NCBI GenBank assembly: GCA_019359445.1
Contig: JAHHHJ010000003.1
Span: forward strand, 62,001 to 126,000
Direction: 5' to 3'
Origin: Kastovskya adunca ATA6-11-RM4
Lineage (GTDB): Bacteria; Cyanobacteriota; Cyanobacteriia; Cyanobacteriales; Coleofasciculaceae
DNA: 64,000 bases
The notes beneath the pieces are model-generated. The model did no database searches, was not told the DNA's origin, and was given only the letters and a program-made list of their open reading frames with translations. Shown here in pieces: positions 61,075-64,000 of this stretch. Both the position numbers and the translations under genes were made by a program. The number at the start of each line of letters is the position of its first letter. Positions within the stretch are counted from its first letter, which is position 1.

Positions 61075-62465
61075 GATTCCATTCCTATTTTTCTTAAAAC
61101 TTCTATGGCTAACAATTCAAATTCCTGTGCCGCCGTAGAATCTGGCTTAAAATCAAGTACAGACACAGGATCGGCTATTTCTATAGCTCCTACAATCTGA
61201 GTTTTTTCAGCACACTTCGCTAAATCATCTCTGTCATAAATAACTGTATCCATTACCTCTAAGTTGTAACGTTTTTTGATAACTTCTATACGTTTTACCA
61301 ATGTAGATTGTACAAACTTAGCATTAGTTGATATTTTACAAGCAAGAATACCTAAGATTTCAATAGGTTGTCTTTTTATCTGTTTCCTAAAGCCATCGAT
61401 TTTTTTAACAAAATCTTTGACATTGACTAAACCCTGATTAGCAAAGGGTTTTAAATCTGATGGAATAATTAAGTAATCAGCCGTAATCAGGGCAACTCTT
61501 GCATATAGATTCAAAGATGGTGGCGTATCAATAATTACAACATCATATTGCTCTTTAACTTCCTCTAATTTATCAATGAGTATCAACCTACTGTAATCAA
61601 GTTGATTCAGCTCCATTTCAGCTTCCATTAAATCAATGTGTGCGGGAATCACATCAATTTCTGGGCTACTAAACTGAGACTTTCTAGCAATTTCATGAAC
61701 CGGATAGAACTCCTCTGAACGTAAAACTTGAAGAATATTAGAGTCTCTTATATCATCAAATTCTTCATCCTCGAATTTGATTAAACCTGTTGCAAACGTG
61801 GTATTAGCTTGGCTGTCTAGGTCAATCACTAGTACTCTTTTTCCTTTCTTTCGGATAGCAGCGGCTAAATTAACTACAGTTGTTGTCTTGCCTACGCCGC
61901 CTTTATTGTGATAAACCGCAATAACTTTCATAATGCTTTTACTCGTTTTTTCTGGACTAGGATTGGAGATGGGTTGAGGAATAACTAGATTAGCCTGTAA
62001 AGTCTTAACCTCTGAAGAAACTTCAATAGCTTTTTCCTTTGAGCTATCTCTGCCAATCAAAGCTTTAATCTCTTCTAGTCTTACATCAACCTCATCACCA
62101 GAACACTGAAATACAAGCTGAAAATCATCTCGAACTTTCTGATAAATTCTGATCTCTCTCCCGTTAGTTAGAAGTCCATATCGCACGTTCAAACTCATTA
62201 AGTAGCGTTGTAAGCGGCGAACGTGGTTATTTAAGTTTTGATTGGGATGCTTCGCTTCCATCACCACGCTCAACGGCGAATTAGCATCTAGGACGAAAGG
62301 AACAACCTGTGTGGCAAAAGCTAAAAAATCTAAACGAATGCTGCCAAAAGTTACCTCTTGGTGCCAAGTGTCGGGAGGATAGCCTAACTGCGGCAGTAAA
62401 TACTGGACGATGAGTTTACTTTCTACTTCACTTTCGTTGCGGCAAAGATCCGGATTAAAACTCAA
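61071..62465 (-). CDS. ParA ATPase fused to a PD-(D/E)xK (HSDR_N-like) nuclease domain
   Basis: A 464-residue fusion. Residues 1-130 match the N-terminal domain of type I restriction HsdR: SEVESKLIVQYLLPQLGY, then D46 in RLDFLAF and E70-x-K72 in VVMEAKHP, with YGLLTNGREIRIYQ following. Catalytic residues are intact. After a 45-residue linker, M179 begins a complete ParA: deviant Walker A KGGVGKTTT (188-196), VIDLDSQA, and VVIIDTPPSLNLYA. ParA ATPases position plasmids or chromosomes; a fused nuclease is unusual and suggests defence, plasmid competition or DNA processing. ATG at 62465. Overlaps the ParB-like gene by 4 bp. Confidence 0.85.
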   Translation of the reverse strand: MSFNPDLCRNESEVESKLIVQYLLPQLGYPPDTWHQEVTFGSIRLDFLAFATQVVPFVLDANSPLSVVMEAKHPNQNLNNHVRRLQRYLMSLNVRYGLLTNGREIRIYQKVRDDFQLVFQCSGDEVDVRLEEIKALIGRDSSKEKAIEVSSEVKTLQANLVIPQPISNPSPEKTSKSIMKVIAVYHNKGGVGKTTTVVNLAAAIRKKGKRVLVIDLDSQANTTFATGLIKFEDEEFDDIRDSNILQVLRSEEFYPVHEIARKSQFSSPEIDVIPAHIDLMEAEMELNQLDYSRLILIDKLEEVKEQYDVVIIDTPPSLNLYARVALITADYLIIPSDLKPFANQGLVNVKDFVKKIDGFRKQIKRQPIEILGILACKISTNAKFVQSTLVKRIEVIKKRYNLEVMDTVIYDRDDLAKCAEKTQIVGAIEIADPVSVLDFKPDSTAAQEFELLAIEVLRKIGMES

Positions 62466-62666
62466 CTTTCTTTTTCCTTCATAAAGTTGCCCCTGTCAAA
62501 GATAACCTCACACCTCTGAGATCGTCCAACTTAGCGAATGTTAATCCCCCAGGAAGCAGCAGTAATTAAGACAAAACACTTACTCAAGTGCCTTCAGCTA
62601 CAGTGAATCCACAAATTTCTCCCCCAACCTGACCACTCCGACTAAGATTAGTAACATCTTCTTTGG

Positions 62667-63569
62667 ATGGCAGGATTGATGGGATACGTTGTTGCATTAG
62701 TCAATATGAAAGGGGGCGTCGGTAAGACAACTACTACCGTCAACCTGGCTGCTTGTTTAGCAAAAGAGCAGGGAATGCGGGTTTTAGTAGTTGATTTGGA
62801 TACACAAATCAATGCAACTTTGAGCTTAATACCGCCCTTACATTTTGCCAAAGTCAGGAAAGAGCAACGAACATTAAAACAGTTAATTAATCAAACGCTA
62901 CAAGCGGGTAATAAAACAAATACTTCTCCACAAGAGATTATCCTTCACAATATTTGTCAGGTGAAAGGGTTTGATTTAATACCCGGAGATATCGATTTAT
63001 ATAATGATTTTTTGTTAGCTGTAAATCTTTATGCTCAATCTCAGGGAAATCAGCAGGATTTTGAGAAAAATTGGAATCATTTTGAAGATACATTAGTACG
63101 GAATATGATTCTGCCCGTGCGTAACAAGTATGACTTTATTTTGATCGATTTTCCTCCCGGCGATTATCTGCTGACTCGCAGTGGCATTATTGCCAGTGAC
63201 TTTTATATCATTCCGGCGAAACCAGAACCTTTATCGGTTGTTGGCATTGGTATTCTTGAGGGGCGGATCGGTAAGCTTAAAGAAAGCGATCGCACAACGA
63301 TCAATCTCCTTGGCATCGTCTTCTCCTCTCTAGGTCATGCTACCAACATGGCTCCCCGCATCAAAAACCGCGTAGTCACCGAGTTTGGGCAAGACAAAAT
63401 TTTTGATACAGAAATTCCGATGAATGTGGCGGTTGCCAAAGCCGTTGATGAATTTCGACCCGTTGTATTGGCAGATCCCAATGCCGCAGGTGCCAAAGCA
63501 TTCAGCGAGTTAACGCAAGAATTTTTACAAAAACTTTCCAATTTTTTGGCTGCTAACCCATCAACCTAA
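62667..63569 (+). CDS. ParA-family ATPase
   Basis: A 300-residue deviant-Walker ATPase. Walker A is MKGGVGKTTT (residues 14-23), with signature Lys15; Walker A' VVDLDTQ and Walker B FILIDFPPGDYLL follow, all intact. ATG at 62667, or the one 12 bp later at 62679. No HTH or nuclease domain. It is divergent from the nuclease-ParA gene, with 201 bp between them and no ParB partner of its own; shared regulation is possible. Partition, or positioning of a cell structure, is the likely job. Confidence 0.9.
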   Translation: MAGLMGYVVALVNMKGGVGKTTTTVNLAACLAKEQGMRVLVVDLDTQINATLSLIPPLHFAKVRKEQRTLKQLINQTLQAGNKTNTSPQEIILHNICQVKGFDLIPGDIDLYNDFLLAVNLYAQSQGNQQDFEKNWNHFEDTLVRNMILPVRNKYDFILIDFPPGDYLLTRSGIIASDFYIIPAKPEPLSVVGIGILEGRIGKLKESDRTTINLLGIVFSSLGHATNMAPRIKNRVVTEFGQDKIFDTEIPMNVAVAKAVDEFRPVVLADPNAAGAKAFSELTQEFLQKLSNFLAANPST

Positions 63570-63816
63570 ATCAATAAAACTGCAACTTTATTGAAAATAA
63601 CCGCTATGGAAGGAAATTCCCAGTAATTATTTCTAAGCGGGATGCGCGTGGCGTTTTACACCCAGTTGCTGATTATTTATTTCATATACGCCTATATTTA
63701 TCTTTTTCTGGCATTAATTACCTCTTAGGTTATACGTCGGTTTCTAGAGGGAATCTCCTCAACGGCTTAGTAACCTGATTTTACATAGGTTAATAAATAA
63801 ACTTTTCGATAAAACA

Positions 63817-64000
63817 ATGTTAGTTCAACGCAATTCTCGACACCGCACAAACAAACTCGTAAGTGCGTTAGGAGTAGTCGCTTTTGGGGCATTAATGACT
63901 ATTTCTGCCTTCCAGAAGACAGCTTCAGCGCAGACACGCTCCCTGTCTTCTGGTGTCAATGACTCAACCTCTAACCTCATCGCTCAATTTCCTCTACCTG
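63817..64000 (+). CDS. Exported protein, 5' fragment at window end
   Basis: 61 codons from ATG at 63817, then the window ends. The N-terminus is a signal peptide: a basic stretch (RHRTNKLVS), a hydrophobic core (GVVAFGALMTISAF) and a likely cleavage site after TASAQ (about residue 38). The mature part is Ser/Asn-rich. The function cannot be told from this fragment. The 247-bp gap before it contains the 3' flank of the ParA gene with a weak hairpin (AATAAA/TTTATT) and nothing else recognised. Confidence 0.55.
   Translation, partial: MLVQRNSRHRTNKLVSALGVVAFGALMTISAFQKTASAQTRSLSSGVNDSTSNLIAQFPLP

Noticed and set aside
62466-62666. Partition site or origin with iterons between the two parA genes
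   Set aside because: No direct repeats or parS-like palindromes could be seen.

Overview
The window is chromosomal DNA of a filamentous, non-marine-type cyanobacterium. The support is the very frequent HIP1 octamer (GCGATCGC), the photosynthesis-linked genes (Psb32-like repair factor, a one-helix high-light-inducible protein, a PucC/BCD-family carrier), the acyl-lipid desaturases desA and desB, the cyanobacterial Hfq beside dapF, the ThiD2-ThiE fusion next to thiS, and short tandemly repeated heptamers and octamers typical of filamentous genomes. No rRNA, tRNA, CRISPR array or complete insertion sequence was recognised. Species cannot be fixed from the sequence alone.

Layout. 1-9.95 kb: partial aminotransferase, STAS protein, a large B12-type radical SAM protein carrying an in-frame heptamer repeat, a Uma2 nuclease-fold protein, a glycosyltransferase, a TnpB relic, a CheY-like regulator and a SagB/ThcOx-type protein. 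10-18.4 kb: desA behind a terminator/antiterminator-like leader, dapF, hfq, a Kef-type antiporter, an M23 peptidase, a ComFB protein, psb32 and a small protein ending in an SSB-like acidic tip. 18.5-25.7 kb: a patchwork of small stress-type genes with a duplicated 81-codon gene flanking a methyltransferase, two copies of a roughly 90-bp terminator-bearing repeat, GrpB, DUF4383, Hli, a lipoprotein esterase, a HAD hydrolase and a signal peptidase I with an extended membrane domain. 25.9-30.0 kb: a NACHT-HEAT STAND NTPase followed directly by a UPF0175/PIN-type toxin-antitoxin pair, a candidate defence cassette. 30-48.8 kb: housekeeping and envelope genes (SDR, murG, desB, a secreted alpha/beta hydrolase, DUF1517, thiamin genes, a beta-helix protein, an rRNA methyltransferase, purT, chaN, an inositol phosphatase), interrupted by composite repeats and one frameshifted P-loop kinase. 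48.9-60.2 kb: PucC-like carrier, aldo/keto reductase, FHA-GAF adenylate cyclase, an uncharacterised membrane protein, and a glycosyltransferase cluster with a truncated gene. 60.3-64.0 kb: a ParB-like protein overlapping a ParA ATPase fused to a PD-(D/E)xK nuclease domain, a divergent second ParA, and the start of a secreted protein.

The genes mostly stand alone or in short pairs. The tightest couplings are thiE/thiS (8-bp overlap), UPF0175/DUF3368 (4-bp overlap) behind the NACHT gene, and the nuclease-ParA/ParB-like pair (4-bp overlap). The last two are the strongest candidates for poorly described systems. Functions are assigned from visible motifs and remembered family features; no database search was possible.
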